From Antedon mediterranea (Eukaryota > Echinodermata > Crinoidea > Comatulida > Antedonidae), in the NCBI RefSeq assembly GCF_964355755.1, contig NC_092679.1:8310001-8374000 (forward strand): 64,000 nucleotides of DNA, given 5' to 3'. How positions within the stretch are numbered: position 1 is the stretch's first letter; every line of letters starts with the position of its first letter. This document shows positions 52,301 through 56,536 of the stretch, piece after piece. Under the pieces are notes generated by a model. That model did no database searches. It was not told the DNA's origin and saw only the letters and a list, made by a program, of their open reading frames with translations. The position numbers and the translations under genes were made by a program.

Positions 52301-55300
52301 CATCGAATGTTGGTGTATACATTGTTGATAATGTTATTGTATTTTGCATGCGTTGTACCTTTTTGTCTATTAATTAAGTGTATTTTTTTTTGCTACAAGA
52401 GACAAATTTCATACTGTACTATTTTGGTTTGTATAACAATAAAAGATCTGTAACTATGACGTCATCATATGGCCAGTTGAATTATAAGAGTCGTATTTTC
52501 ATATTTTGCGTCATAGTTCATCATATTTGAAAGAGAGCGCATCTATATTTCATGTATCCACATTTCTTCTACACGTTAAAATATGTTGTTGCTCAGAAAA
52601 TTTTCAGAAATTGCTATCTTCGTCTTTCATTTTGGTGATGACGACATGTTAAAAATTAGAATTAAAGGCGGGTCCCATATTTTAACCTATGCTACACTCT
52701 ATTAGTCCAGTAAAGATAAGTCAAAAATAGGGTGAACCTAGAACAAATTGCAACAGAATTTTTTTTTGTTTTGTCTGGTAAATATGGTTCAAATGAATAT
52801 CATATCCAAAGTTTACCAAAATCAGACATCGGGAAGTGGGTTAATTAGCATAAATTCAAAATGGCCGCCATTTGCTATTTTGAAGCCTCATATCTCTCTA
52901 ACGGTTGGATTTAGACCACCTAAGTGCATTACGAGTAGATATAAATGTGATATTAAGCATTCTAATTAGCATATTTAAATTTCCATATGACGTAATTATG
53001 ACGTCATATGGTAGTTGTGACGTCATATATTATGTTATAACTGTTTAAATGACATTATACTATTCGAACAATTTAGGGACTGCAAGAAAACATGTTTCTT
53101 GACATTCTCCTTGTTAAAATGAACATTATTTCCAAAGTTTACCAAAATCGGACGTCAGGAAGTGGGTTAATTAGCATACATTCAAAATGGCCGCTATTTA
53201 TCATACCATTTTGAAGCTCCATATCTCCTTAACGCTTGGTTTTAGACCACCTAAGTGCATTGAGAGTAGATATAAATGTGATATTAAACTTTATAATTAG
53301 CATATTTAAATTGCCATATAACGTACCTATGATGTCATAAGACATATGACGTCATGTATTTTGTCACAATAATGCTCAATTGGCATTATTCTAAGGGGAA
53401 AATATAGAAACCGAAAGGAAAAAATGTTTTAATCTCATGAAAATAGTAGAACATTTACCACATCCAGGTTAAGATCATGGGTATCAGAAGTTATTCGGCC
53501 ACCCTTCACAACATGCAATAGAACATTCCAGTTAATTTTCTGCAACTGCAACTTTTTATAACTGCATATATATCTCATATATATTTAAAGAAATAGGATT
53601 CTTAATTAAGTAATGATTTAATAATTCGACCCCATTCTAAATATGGAGTTGGATCACAGTAAGTTTCCAATCCAAAGTACATACATAGAAAATGTAATGT
53701 TGGCGCCGTCAAAATACTTCCACCATACATGTAGGCACAGCAAGTCTACTTCATTGGCTTTTCTGATGTCTTTTTAAATTTTGGACCAAACAGTTCTTGC
53801 TTAGAATAGAATGCATCCCCCTGTTTCTTTGCAAGTGCAGAGCATTACAAAGATGTTGCAAATTTGCTCCTTAAGATGTTTTCTTTAAGTACCAATTATT
53901 CCACTATTTTTTGCTTCTTCTGTCTTAACTTAAAACGCAATCGCTTTTTTTAATTATGGCAAAGTAAGATATTTAATAGATCCCCATCTGCATTCAAAGT
54001 TTCTATTCCATTTTTCTGACATTTTTTGTCAAGGAAGTTGAATACTGTCTTGTCGAAAAATAAAATACTGTAATTAGTAGTGGCAAGTTTGAAAATTACT
54101 GTATTACCTTAACAACCCCTTTTTGGATTCCGTTGATGTGTATCTTTTAACTGATGGTTCTTCATCCTAGTTAACACTAGGATGAAGTGTCCTTGTTATA
54201 TGCTCATTGAATCTTGGAAACAGGATTCAAAAGATAAACATTATATAAAACATCATAAAAAGTTGTTGTCTCATAAATGATCGACACCAAACAGATGCAA
54301 TGAAATAGCAAATTTGAAAGACCAGAATGGAGATGCTGACTGTACAGAAAACTACAGTATGACATTTATCATTTTCATTTTAATTGAGATGAGTTTGTGG
54401 GAATGATGGGTTTGAATAGCCTGACCCACAATCAATCGCCTCATTACAATATTTTTTTTATTCCTTTACCAATTTAAAGAGATAAAATTCTAAAAGATGT
54501 AGTTTTAGAAAACACAAAACAAGATGTGCGCTTGAGTACAAATCAGTTTCGGAAATACAGTTGATGATCACCTTTCATACGGTTCTGTAGAATATCTATT
54601 TTCATAAGATTTTGTAAATGGAAACTTAATGATAAATTTCAATGGTTTTTACATGTATATCTACTCGTAATGCACATAGGCTGTCTAAACCCAACCGCTA
54701 AGGAGATACAGGGCTTCAAAATGGTATTTTGAATTTATGCTAATTGACCCGCTTGAAGTCTGATTTTGGTGAACTTAGGATATCATGTTCATTTCAACAG
54801 TAAATTCACGTTTGTAATCATATCTTCACAACCATGAATCACAATTAAATAAAATTTGGTACTCATAAATTTCAGTGCATAAATCATCATATGGCAATAC
54901 AATTACGTGCGTAGCGCATGTAACGCATGCGTACGTGCGCTTAAAATTTTCAAAATTTATTTTCGATGAAATAAGAGTACATTTCAGGCAATTTTAAGCG
55001 TTTACAAAATTGCCATGAGTGCGCACATTTTTGCGCGCGCACTGCGCGTTAAATGTTATTGCGCACTCTTTTTGCCCGATTTCTGTTTTCTTGACTTACT
55101 TTTCAACTCGAAATTACGTTATATGAGCACGTCGAAAGTAAATAAAAAAATATAAATGTTTTTAAACATTTCAACATTTTTAAACATGTTCAGTAATTTC
55201 GGTCAGTATAGTTCACTATGTCGGTCGGTCTGTCTGTCTGTCGGTCTGTCTGTCGGTCTATCGGTCTGTCTGTCTGTCGGTCTGTCGGTCTATCGGTCTG

Positions 55301-56536
55301 TCTGTCGGTCCGGTATCACTATGCATTGTAGCACGCGACTTAATGGCTGTTTGGCCTTGTTTAGCATGGGATAATGCCATTTAAGCAGTTATAACATAAT
55401 ATATGACGTCACAACTACCTTATGACGTCATATTTACGTCATATGGTAATTTAAATGTGCTAATTGGGAAGTTTAATGTCACATTTATATCTCGCAATGC
55501 ACTTTGGTGGTCTAAAACCACCATTAAGGAGATATAGGGCTTCAAAATGATATAGTAAATAGCGGCCATTTTTAATTTATGCTAATTAACACACTTCCTG
55601 ACGTCCGATTTTGGTAAACTTTGGAAATTATGTTCATTTCAACAAGGAGAATGTTAGGAAACTTGTTTTTCTGCAGTTTCTAAATTGTTCGCATAGTATA
55701 ATGTCATTTAAGCATTTATAACATAATTTATGACGTCACAACTACCATATGACGTCATAGGTACGTCCTATGGAAATTTAAATATGCCAGTTAGAATGTT
55801 TAATATCACATTTATATCTACTCGTAATGCATATAGGTGGTCTAAATCCAACCGTTAAGGAGATATGGGGCTTTAAAATAGCAAATGGCGGCCATTTTGA
55901 ATTTATGCTAATTAACCCACTTCCCGATGTCCAATTTTGGTAAACTTTGGATATGATGTTCATGTTCACCATATCAACCAAATAAAACAAAAAAAAATTC
56001 TGTTGCAATTTGTTCTAGGTTCAACCATATTTTTACTGGACTATATGTAGTATGTACACAATATATAGTGTATACTGTAGGCTATATACTTGGACACAAA
56101 ATAGAGAGCACACTGACAACATTTTGTTTTCTTTCATAATCTTTTTTCTGTGCGCAGTATTCTAACTTACGACGTGCACATGGCGTTCTAAAATGCGCTA
56201 CATTTATCAGGACATTTTGAGCATTGCGAGAGACTTGTTTATCACAAATGACCTCTTGACCTATGATGTCATGCACTGCATGAGGTAACTGTGAACTGGC
56301 TTATTAAACATCACATAGGAGCATCAGTCCCTGCAGTGCAGGAATCTGGTTTAAATATGTTAATATAAAACAACATTTTTCTCACATTTTCTGAGTATTA
56401 GTAGTCAATTTCACAAATACATTTGTTGTTTGTGCTTATTTTTAGGAAATTGGTATTGACCTTGATGTTACTCTTCTTACTGCTGTGTGCAGACAAGAAG
56501 CCAGTAAAGGAAATTTGGCAAATGTTTACCAAATAG
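4196..56536 (+). CDS. LRPPRC: LRPPRC-like PPR protein, exons 1-15 (5' part of gene)
   Basis: Leucine-rich PPR-motif protein. In vertebrates LRPPRC acts in the mitochondrial matrix with SLIRP to stabilise mitochondrial mRNAs and promote polyadenylation and translation. Coding exons: 4196-4365, 12231-12412, 12809-12931, 21332-21453, 22847-22992, 26867-26905, 36930-37017, 39092-39196, 39874-39913, 40403-40566, 41375-41486, 46548-46585, 49658-49727, 51553-51674, 56446-56536. They sum to 1612 nt (537 codons plus one base), and every junction keeps frame. The N terminus is basic and hydrophobic, like a mitochondrial presequence. Exons 4-8 give about four consecutive 35-residue PPR motifs. Landmarks shared with human LRPPRC (from memory) include [23 protein letters not shown] and KDLPVTE. 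The family is about 1,400 residues, so more than half lies to the right. Introns are swollen by transposons; intron 6 is mostly one Harbinger element. Confidence 0.93.
4700..4935. repeat. palindromic TTGCGCAA array, copy 1
   Basis: About ten occurrences of TTGCGCAA or close variants, spaced by AT-rich 6-15 bp so that successive units form hairpins (TTGCGCAATTTGAAATTGCG type). A reversed copy occurs at 9722-9883. Short open frames here (repeating RNLKLRK) come only from the repeat. Confidence 0.85.
4981..5100. repeat. GCTCTCC inverted-repeat patch next to the palindromic array
   Basis: Contains GGTACCGCAGGGCATCA and several GCTCTCC/GGAGAGC units. A related patch in opposite orientation ends with TGATGCCCTGGTACC near 9345-9359, so 4700-5100 and 9040-9883 look like inverted relatives of one repeat. 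Confidence 0.55.
5266..6726 (+). mobile_element. non-autonomous Helitron, copy 1
   Basis: Starts TCTATATATAAATTTACC and ends with a hairpin (GATGGTACGC ... GCGTACCATC) followed by CTAG. The flanking bases are A on the left and T on the right, with no target duplication. TC start, subterminal hairpin plus CTRR end and A/T insertion define Helitrons. Copies in this window: 13163-17100 (reverse) and 31460-33523. No Rep/helicase gene is present, so it is non-autonomous. Confidence 0.88.
6727..7235. other. intron 1 spacer, nothing recognised
   Basis: Holds a CTAGCTAG run near 6920-6935 and a GTCGTC triplet run near 6960-6975. No gene signal is seen. Confidence 0.35.
7236..8676. mobile_element. 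candidate non-autonomous element with short inverted ends
   Basis: Begins GTTGCCA and ends TGGCAAC, and both end zones carry repeated AATGCCAG/TGCCAGAT motifs. GTCACACG occurs just outside both ends (near 7224 and 8681), possibly an imperfect target duplication. The inside (about 7560-8000) is a roughly 210-bp tandem repeat with GAGCTGCTCGAT and CACTTAATTTCAAATATGAA. No coding capacity. Superfamily unknown. Confidence 0.4.
7560..8060. repeat. ~210-bp tandem repeat, 2-3 copies
   Basis: Successive copies share AGAGCTGCTC, GGCGGAAATGGCACTTAATT, GAAAATGG and ATATATTAAGTGTCTCCA. Non-coding and within the candidate element around it. Confidence 0.7.
9040..9360. repeat. GC-rich inverted-repeat patch (GAGCGCG/GCTCTCC)
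   Basis: Rich in GAGCGCGATGAATTGCTCTCC-type half-palindromes and ends with TGATGCCCTGGTACC. It is the reversed relative of 4981-5100. Confidence 0.5.
9722..9883. repeat. palindromic TTGCGCAA array, copy 2 (reversed)
   Basis: About eight TTGCGCAA units. Its right border GTTCAAATCGCGCA is the reverse complement of the left border at 4700-4730. The 2.0-kb element at 9891 is inserted exactly at this border; copy 1 gives the uninterrupted version. Confidence 0.82.
9891..11906 (+). mobile_element. 2.0-kb non-autonomous DNA element with 7-bp target duplication, copy 1
   Basis: Ends are the inverted pair TAGGTATCCCAATGAAA / TTTCATTGGGATACCTA (about 17 bp). Flanks are the identical 7-mers ATAACAT (9884-9890 and 11907-11913). 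The uninterrupted paralogous site near 4700-4715 (reverse strand) supports the insertion model. No open frame of note lies inside, so it is non-autonomous. A near-identical copy lies reversed at 24623-26626, and degraded relatives at 21596 and 39274. A 7-bp duplication is unusual: P and Dada elements are possibilities, but no transposase is present to decide. Confidence 0.88.
12231..12412 (+). CDS. LRPPRC: LRPPRC-like exon 2
   Basis: Acceptor TTTTTAAATTTCAG, donor GTAAGT (12413). Encodes the region around [17 protein letters not shown], matching the conserved start of mature LRPPRC (RLDxSVRRTGRI in human, from memory). It takes one base from the codon split with exon 1 and leaves one base for exon 3. 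Confidence 0.92.
12413..12808 (+). other. LRPPRC-like intron 2
   Basis: Short intron with GT/AG borders and a long T-rich acceptor tract. No repeat or other gene is recognised. Confidence 0.7.
12809..12931 (+). CDS. LRPPRC: LRPPRC-like exon 3
   Basis: After TTTTTTTTCAG, before GTATTT. Encodes [14 protein letters not shown] and [13 protein letters not shown], the strongest match to the vertebrate protein in the window. Confidence 0.94.
13498..14123. mobile_element. 626-bp TTAA-flanked element nested in Helitron copy 2
   Basis: Terminal inverted repeat AGACCCCTTCCCT / AGGGAATGGGGCT (imperfect), flanked by TTAA at 13494-13497 and 14124-14127. The sister Helitron (near 33190) shows the empty site with a single TTAA, so the borders are well supported. 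TTAA targets are used by piggyBac and Kolobok elements. Related sequence occurs at 23460-23600 and on both sides of the LINE (about 56585-56704 and 62184-62440). Non-coding. Confidence 0.82.
14830..15720. repeat. ~175-bp tandem repeat, about six units, inside the hAT-like element
   Basis: Units begin near 14835, 15015, 15191, 15361, 15490 and 15671, each with TTGGCCGGAAA; most then carry GCGCACTAGCAAAC, AACATACGCGATAAAA, a GCGTTCA...GAACGTC stretch, GGGAATTCCCCGATGAAAT and TAGGCCTACTCAT. The open frames over this stretch come from the repeats. Confidence 0.85.
16494..16582. promoter_or_regulatory. subterminal AAGCGTCACGG cluster (candidate transposase-binding sites)
   Basis: Four direct copies of AAGCGTCACGG(T) plus one inverted copy lie in about 90 bp next to the right end of the hAT-like element. 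The last pair forms the perfect palindrome AAGCGTCACGGT/ACCGTGACGCTT. A related copy, AAGCGTCACGCTT, is near the left end (14653). Subterminal repeats are known transposase-binding sites in hAT elements; the role here is inference. Confidence 0.55.
17307..17945 (+). repeat. left long inverted repeat arm
   Basis: Pairs with 20586-21224 over about 640 bp with scattered mismatches and small indels. Confidence 0.85.
18313..18708. mobile_element. ~400-bp TA-flanked MITE nested in the TTAA element
   Basis: GGGAGTATTCGCACGAGCAC at the left and, reversed, GGAAATTTCGCACGAGCAC at the right, each bordered by TA. This is the pattern of Tc1/mariner-type MITEs. Non-coding. Confidence 0.6.
18877..20204 (-). 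pseudogene. decayed C2H2 zinc-finger gene of a multicopy, transposon-linked family
   Basis: Read from about 20165 ([10 protein letters not shown]) to 18877. Pieces lie in different frames: an N-terminal part ([14 protein letters not shown], frame change near 20040); a single C2H2 finger near 19640-19715 with spacing C-x4-C-x12-H-x5-H (FFCREQGC ... [12 protein letters not shown]) followed by [12 protein letters not shown]; a WALK segment near 19460; LTAQQIAS near 19250; and after another frame change a 118-residue C-terminal piece with an acidic [10 protein letters not shown] stretch, [13 protein letters not shown] and [10 protein letters not shown] recall the finger, WALK and C-terminal HPI...KKPYI blocks recurring together in uncharacterised genes of corals and other marine invertebrates; the function is unknown. 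At least three frameshifts show it is broken. It lies between the long inverted arms, so it is probably the element's cargo. Confidence 0.7.
20586..21224 (-). repeat. right long inverted repeat arm
   Basis: Reverse complement of 17307-17945; the outer tip meets TTAA at 21225-21228. Confidence 0.85.
21332..21453 (+). CDS. LRPPRC: LRPPRC-like exon 4
   Basis: After TTTTTTTATAG, before GTAAGT. Encodes [19 protein letters not shown] and [12 protein letters not shown], the first clear PPR unit. It completes the codon split with exon 3 and ends on a whole codon. Confidence 0.95.
21596..21840 (+). mobile_element. degraded fragment of the 7-bp-duplication family
   Basis: Starts TAGGTATCCTAATGAAGCG and later contains GTTATCAGGCTTTAAAT and a TTTGATA...AATCG stretch in the same order as the end of the 24623-26626 copy. 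Much of the element is missing. Confidence 0.6.
21841..22846 (+). other. rest of LRPPRC-like intron 4
   Basis: AT-rich, no repeat family recognised. It ends in a long polypyrimidine tract and TTTTTTTTAG. Short open frames (60-70 codons) lack support. Confidence 0.5.
22847..22992 (+). CDS. LRPPRC: LRPPRC-like exon 5
   Basis: After CTTTTTTTTAG, before GTAAGT. Encodes a full PPR unit ([18 protein letters not shown], then [20 protein letters not shown]). Ends after two bases of a codon. Confidence 0.95.
22993..23666 (+). other. LRPPRC-like intron 5, left part
   Basis: Mostly unrecognised AT-rich sequence. About 23460-23600 (GACTTATTTTTCACATTTTT, GCCCATATAGTATT) resembles the right part of the TTAA element at 13498-14123 and is probably a fragment of that family. 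Confidence 0.45.
23667..23740. repeat. 74-bp direct repeat flanking the tRNA, left copy
   Basis: CTTGGCCCAGAATGACAAGT through TTCATAATTAAATCCCAA; repeats at 23960-24036 with few differences. Confidence 0.85.
23771..23842 (+). tRNA. tRNA-Val (anticodon TAC) or tRNA-like sequence
   Basis: The 7-bp acceptor stem GGTTTCG/CGAAACC is perfect. The anticodon stem TCTGC/GCAGA is perfect around loop TTTACAC, placing anticodon TAC at 23804-23806 (valine). The A box TAGTGTAGTGG and B box GGTTCGAGCCC match the pol III promoter consensus, and a T5 terminator follows at 23844. The D stem pairs poorly and the T stem has one mismatch, so it may be a weakened or SINE-type copy. No intron is seen. Confidence 0.75.
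23960..24036. repeat. direct repeat flanking the tRNA, right copy
   Basis: Second copy of 23667-23740, about 293 bp downstream, with a 3-bp insertion (TTATTAATG). Confidence 0.85.
24037..24615 (+). other. LRPPRC-like intron 5, middle part
   Basis: No repeat or gene recognised; the 60-codon open frame at 24417-24599 has no supporting feature. Confidence 0.4.
24623..26626 (-). mobile_element. 2.0-kb non-autonomous DNA element with 7-bp target duplication, copy 2
   Basis: Reverse-oriented, near-identical copy of 9891-11906 (2004 versus 2016 bp). Ends TAGGTATCCCAATGAAA and its inverse. Flanks are identical 7-mers CTATTAG (24616-24622 and 26627-26633). The different 7-mer from copy 1 shows an independent insertion. 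No coding capacity. Confidence 0.9.
26867..26905 (+). CDS. LRPPRC: LRPPRC-like exon 6
   Basis: A 39-nt exon after TTTTTTTTTCAATTAG, before GTAAGA. Encodes [12 protein letters not shown], aligning with the PPR helix GDMENAENILTVMR of human LRPPRC (from memory). Phase fits both neighbours. Confidence 0.88.
27130..29400. other. Harbinger internal non-coding region rich in TAGGCCTA
   Basis: Lies between the left tip and the Myb-like gene. The palindrome TAGGCCTA/AGGCCTAG recurs many times (clusters near 27500-27620, 27770-27800, 28140-28260, 29090-29170). It may contain the Myb gene's promoter or 5' UTR exons, which I cannot place. Confidence 0.5.
29409..30312 (+). CDS. Harbinger Myb/SANT-like DNA-binding protein
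   Basis: Two exons: 29409-29820 (donor GTGCGT) and 30038-30312 (acceptor TTTTAAG, stop TAA), 228 residues. Residues 1-80 form a Myb/SANT-like (trihelix-type) domain: [37 protein letters not shown] with conserved Trp. A Gly/Pro stretch and Ser-rich linker follow, then a basic KRKRTK nuclear-signal-like patch and a C-terminal coiled coil ([19 protein letters not shown]). In Harbinger elements this partner protein helps carry the transposase to the nucleus and to the ends. The frame is intact across the splice. The acceptor lacks a strong T tract, so the junction is less certain than the exons. Confidence 0.83.
30347..30873. mobile_element. 527-bp TTAA-flanked MITE (family AGATGTATTGTCCC), copy A
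   Basis: Inverted ends AGATGTATTGTCCCTT / AAGGGACAATACATCT, flanked by TTAA (30343-30346 and 30874-30877). It sits just after the Myb-like gene stop. A shorter copy in opposite orientation is at 49783-50137. Non-coding. Confidence 0.85.
30878..31459. repeat. 99-bp tandem repeat inside the Harbinger, left block
   Basis: About six copies at a 99-bp period, anchored by CAATTGGTGTTTACAAATAA (or GCTG variant) at 30921, 31020, 31119, 31218 and onward. The unit resembles sequence right after the Myb gene stop (30310-30345), so it probably grew from that 3' region. It is interrupted by the Helitron and resumes at 33524. Confidence 0.9.
31460..33523 (+). mobile_element. Helitron copy 3, inserted into the 99-bp tandem repeat
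   Basis: Starts TCTATATATAAATTTACG and ends hairpin plus CTAG, between A (31459) and T (33524). Neighbouring repeat units show the empty site (TTGTATATCAATTAC), so insertion was precise, without target duplication. The first part (31460 to about 32505) matches the 5266-6726 copy; the second (about 32506 on) restarts with sequence already seen at 31743 and follows the 13163-17100 copy, so the element is a mosaic or fused pair. Non-autonomous. Confidence 0.9.
33524..34195. repeat. 99-bp tandem repeat inside the Harbinger, right block
   Basis: About seven further copies (anchors at 33579, 33678, 33777, 33876 and onward). The last three are a shorter ~94-bp variant containing TTTAAAAATATTTAATATA. 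Confidence 0.9.
34313..35780 (-). CDS. PIF/Harbinger DDE transposase (HARBI1-like)
   Basis: Two exons on the minus strand: 35780-35513 (donor GTAAGT) and 35064-34313 (acceptor TTTGTTTGTAG, stop included), giving 339 residues, close to the ~350 of HARBI1 proteins. The split codon becomes Gly in DLSG/IHEST. Exon 1 gives the N-terminal helical region ([16 protein letters not shown]). Exon 2 gives the DDE_Tnp_4 catalytic domain: Asp145 in GAVDGTH, Asp221 in LLGDSGY, Glu257 in SIVERTIG, plus [11 protein letters not shown] and CDANMRFTN. The C terminus is acidic. No stop or frameshift is seen, so it may still be active. It works with the Myb-like partner at 29409. Confidence 0.93.
36169..36270. mobile_element. 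fragment of the CCGTAGTTCC MITE family
   Basis: GTAGTTCCCTAGGTATAATCCCAC and TATACCCGGGGATTTCCC match internal and terminal parts of the 44872-45644 MITE. Confidence 0.6.
36271..36929 (+). other. original right part of LRPPRC-like intron 6
   Basis: No repeat recognised; ends in TTTATTTCAG before exon 7. Confidence 0.5.
36930..37017 (+). CDS. LRPPRC: LRPPRC-like exon 7
   Basis: After TACTTTATTTCAG, before GTGAGT. Encodes [20 protein letters not shown] and NGDIQEIKS, the end of one PPR and the start of another. Its last ~54 bp and donor are the seed of the adjacent 103-bp tandem array. Confidence 0.93.
36964..38299. repeat. 13-copy, 103-bp tandem array built from exon 7 and its splice donor
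   Basis: The first unit is the 3' half of exon 7 itself. Twelve more copies follow (TTATTATGTGCATATGCC near 37079, then every 103 bp to 38212). Each copy keeps the coding stretch through ATTAAAAGT followed by GTGAGT or GTGGGT, then CAATACATTACAAATAA and ACATGAACTACATCATC. Four downstream copies (the 4th, 6th, 8th and 12th) keep GTGAGT; the others read GTGGGT. Two variants of the coding part (GCCACCAATGG and GCCTACAATGG) are interleaved. Confidence 0.96.
38300..39091 (+). other. LRPPRC-like intron 7, right part
   Basis: No gene or named repeat recognised; ends in TTTTTTACATACAG. Confidence 0.45.
39092..39196 (+). CDS. LRPPRC: LRPPRC-like exon 8
   Basis: Exactly 35 codons, both borders at phase 0. 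Encodes [20 protein letters not shown] and [12 protein letters not shown], aligning with the KQTLEKVEKSE region of human LRPPRC (from memory). Donor GTAAAT. Confidence 0.9.
39274..39370 (+). mobile_element. degraded end fragment of the 7-bp-duplication family
   Basis: TAGGTATCCCAATGTAAGTGC followed by diverged counterparts of the first ~90 bp of the 24623 copy. The other end is not found. Confidence 0.5.
39371..39873 (+). other. LRPPRC-like intron 8, remainder
   Basis: No coding signal. Contains GTCGGCA repeats in both orientations near 39573-39630 and several CTAGCCTAG motifs. Confidence 0.4.
39874..39913 (+). CDS. LRPPRC: LRPPRC-like exon 9
   Basis: A 40-nt exon after TTTATTCTGCAG, before GTAAAC. 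Encodes [13 protein letters not shown], matching human ILEKV...; leaves one base for exon 10. Confidence 0.85.
40061..40345. mobile_element. fragment of a Helitron-like repeat family
   Basis: TACGAGCATGTTGAATTAGAC, then AAAATCATGCCTATTTTTAA and GTAGATAAGTTGTAGATAT, collinear with about 42150-42330 in the 41637-44448 element. Confidence 0.6.
40403..40566 (+). CDS. LRPPRC: LRPPRC-like exon 10
   Basis: After TTTATTTTCTAG, before GTATAG. Encodes [26 protein letters not shown] and [12 protein letters not shown], aligning with the DAMNLILLLV region of the human protein (from memory). Ends at phase 0. Confidence 0.9.
40567..41374 (+). other. LRPPRC-like intron 10
   Basis: AT-rich. TTAAAGATGTATTTTCCGCC near 40683 resembles one tip of the AGATGTATTGTCCC MITE family, without a recognisable second tip. 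Otherwise nothing seen. Confidence 0.4.
41375..41486 (+). CDS. LRPPRC: LRPPRC-like exon 11
   Basis: After ATTTAACTATAG, before GTAACC. Encodes [17 protein letters not shown] and [11 protein letters not shown], aligning with the PVEKLTDYCKKLKE region (human, from memory). Confidence 0.88.
41637..44448 (+). mobile_element. Helitron-like element with GGTTATCCGC ends, hosting a Harbinger-type MITE
   Basis: The left end carries GGTTATCCGC; the right has GCGGATAACC, then a hairpin (AACTCGTC ... GACGAGTT) and CAAATCTAG before T. A subterminal hairpin plus CTAG is Helitron-like; matching inverted motifs near both ends recall the Helentron type. Relatives: 45657-46260 (5' part), 40061-40345 and about 52150-56200. 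Inside, 42457-44110 is a separate insertion. Non-coding apart from unsupported frames. Confidence 0.65.
42457..44110. mobile_element. 1.65-kb Harbinger-type non-autonomous element, TTA target duplication
   Basis: Tips GGGGCCGTCCAAAAAC and, reversed, GGGGCCGTCCAAAAAC; 3-bp TTA duplicated at 42454-42456 and 44111-44113. A TWA target with GGGGCC tips fits PIF/Harbinger. Tips differ from the autonomous element at 26999, so that transposase may not mobilise it. A 176-codon minus-strand frame (42787-43317) has no domain and contains a short tandem duplication (around 43200-43400). Confidence 0.8.
44872..45644. mobile_element. 773-bp TA-flanked MITE (CCGTAGTTCC family)
   Basis: Inverted ends CCGTAGTTCCTCGGGTATAA / TTATACCCGGGGAACTACGG, extended by CCCACC, flanked by TA. 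Internal copies of the same CCCGGGTATA motif occur near 44905 and 45565. TA duplication suggests Tc1/mariner mobilisation. Non-coding. Confidence 0.82.
45657..46260 (+). mobile_element. 5' part of a Helitron-like element (GGTTATCCGC family)
   Basis: Opens with the perfect hairpin GGTTATCCGC-ACTTG-GCGGATAACC and then follows the 41637 element for about 600 bp (GGCCAACATAAGATTGTATA, ATTGATCATAGATTAAAAAC). The 3' end is missing. Confidence 0.7.
46548..46585 (+). CDS. LRPPRC: LRPPRC-like exon 12
   Basis: A 38-nt exon after TTTTTTTTCTTAG, before GTATGT. Encodes [13 protein letters not shown]; aligns with KTDLAKALMKAVKEE (human, from memory). It completes the codon split with exon 11 and ends at phase 0. 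Confidence 0.8.
46613..48264. mobile_element. 1.65-kb TA-flanked element (TGTGACCCGATCT tips)
   Basis: About 35-bp inverted ends: TGTGACCCGATCTCGC at the left and, reversed, TGTGACCCGATCTGGC at the right, continuing AAAACCCT and TTGTCGG. Flanked by TA within TATATA. No transposase frame; non-autonomous. The superfamily cannot be fixed because the flanking TATATA hides the exact duplication. Confidence 0.78.
48265..48864 (+). mobile_element. short diverged Helitron
   Basis: Left end TATATATTTACGTAAGGGCA matches the Helitron start at 31460; right end has hairpin AATTCGTCA/TGATGAATT then AAATCTAG before T. The interior shares only scattered segments with copies 1-3. Confidence 0.65.
48865..49657 (+). 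other. LRPPRC-like intron 12, remainder
   Basis: No further repeat or gene recognised; ends in TTTCTTTTGTAG. Confidence 0.4.
49658..49727 (+). CDS. LRPPRC: LRPPRC-like exon 13
   Basis: Before GTAAAT. Encodes [20 protein letters not shown], aligning with [20 protein letters not shown] of human LRPPRC (from memory). Leaves one base for exon 14. Confidence 0.9.
49783..50137. mobile_element. 355-bp TTAA-flanked MITE (AGATGTATTGTCCC family), copy B
   Basis: Same tips as 30347-30873, flanked by TTAA at 49779-49782 and 50138-50141. The interior is partly deleted and in opposite orientation to copy A. Confidence 0.87.
50142..51552 (+). other. LRPPRC-like intron 13, remainder
   Basis: No gene found. 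About 51300-51420 holds a loose 30-bp repeat (TTCGACTTGACGA / TTTCACTTGACAATGAAT). Confidence 0.4.
51553..51674 (+). CDS. LRPPRC: LRPPRC-like exon 14
   Basis: After TTTTTGCTAG. Encodes [19 protein letters not shown] and [18 protein letters not shown], aligning with [20 protein letters not shown]...YVIPCF (human, from memory). The donor is the weaker GTTAGA. Ends at phase 0. Confidence 0.92.
52741..53400 (+). repeat. two ~340-bp units, forward arm of a foldback
   Basis: Each unit carries CAAAGTTTACCAAAATC, GAAGTGGGTTAATTAGCATA, AAAATGGCCGC and TGACGTCA or close variants. The outer border AGAACAAATTGCAACAGAAT reappears inverted at about 55998-56020. Confidence 0.8.
54640..56020 (-). repeat. 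reverse arm of the foldback, about three units
   Basis: Inverted copies of the 52741-53400 units, with a GC-rich insert at about 54900-55150 and a CTGT/CGGT microsatellite at 55216-55312. Confidence 0.75.
55216..55312. repeat. (TCGG/TCTG)n microsatellite
   Basis: An uninterrupted run of TCGGTCTGTCTG-type tetramers. The SVGLSV-like open frame across it is artefactual. Confidence 0.9.
56446..56536 (+). CDS. LRPPRC: LRPPRC-like exon 15 (last exon in window)
   Basis: After GTGCTTATTTTTAG, before GTTTGA. Encodes [19 protein letters not shown] and [10 protein letters not shown], aligning with [23 protein letters not shown] (human, from memory). Ends one base into a codon. The following exon lies beyond the LINE and was not found before the right edge. 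Confidence 0.85.

Larger units (their letters stand above)
52150..56200. mobile_element. large composite Helitron-like relative with inverted 340-bp units
   Basis: Left zone (52440-52560: GACGTCATCATATGGCCAG, GAGAGCGCATCTATATTTCA) matches 42360-42460, and right zone (56041-56200: GTAGTATGTACACAATATA, GTGCGCAGTATTCTAACTTA) matches 44255-44400 of the 41637 element, so it is the same family. The inside is expanded by ~340-bp units, two forward (about 52740-53400) and about three reversed (54640-56040). Exact ends are not fixed. Confidence 0.55.

Noticed and set aside
55156-55374. 72-codon frame with SVGLSV repeats
   Set aside because: It reads through a CTGT/CGGT microsatellite.
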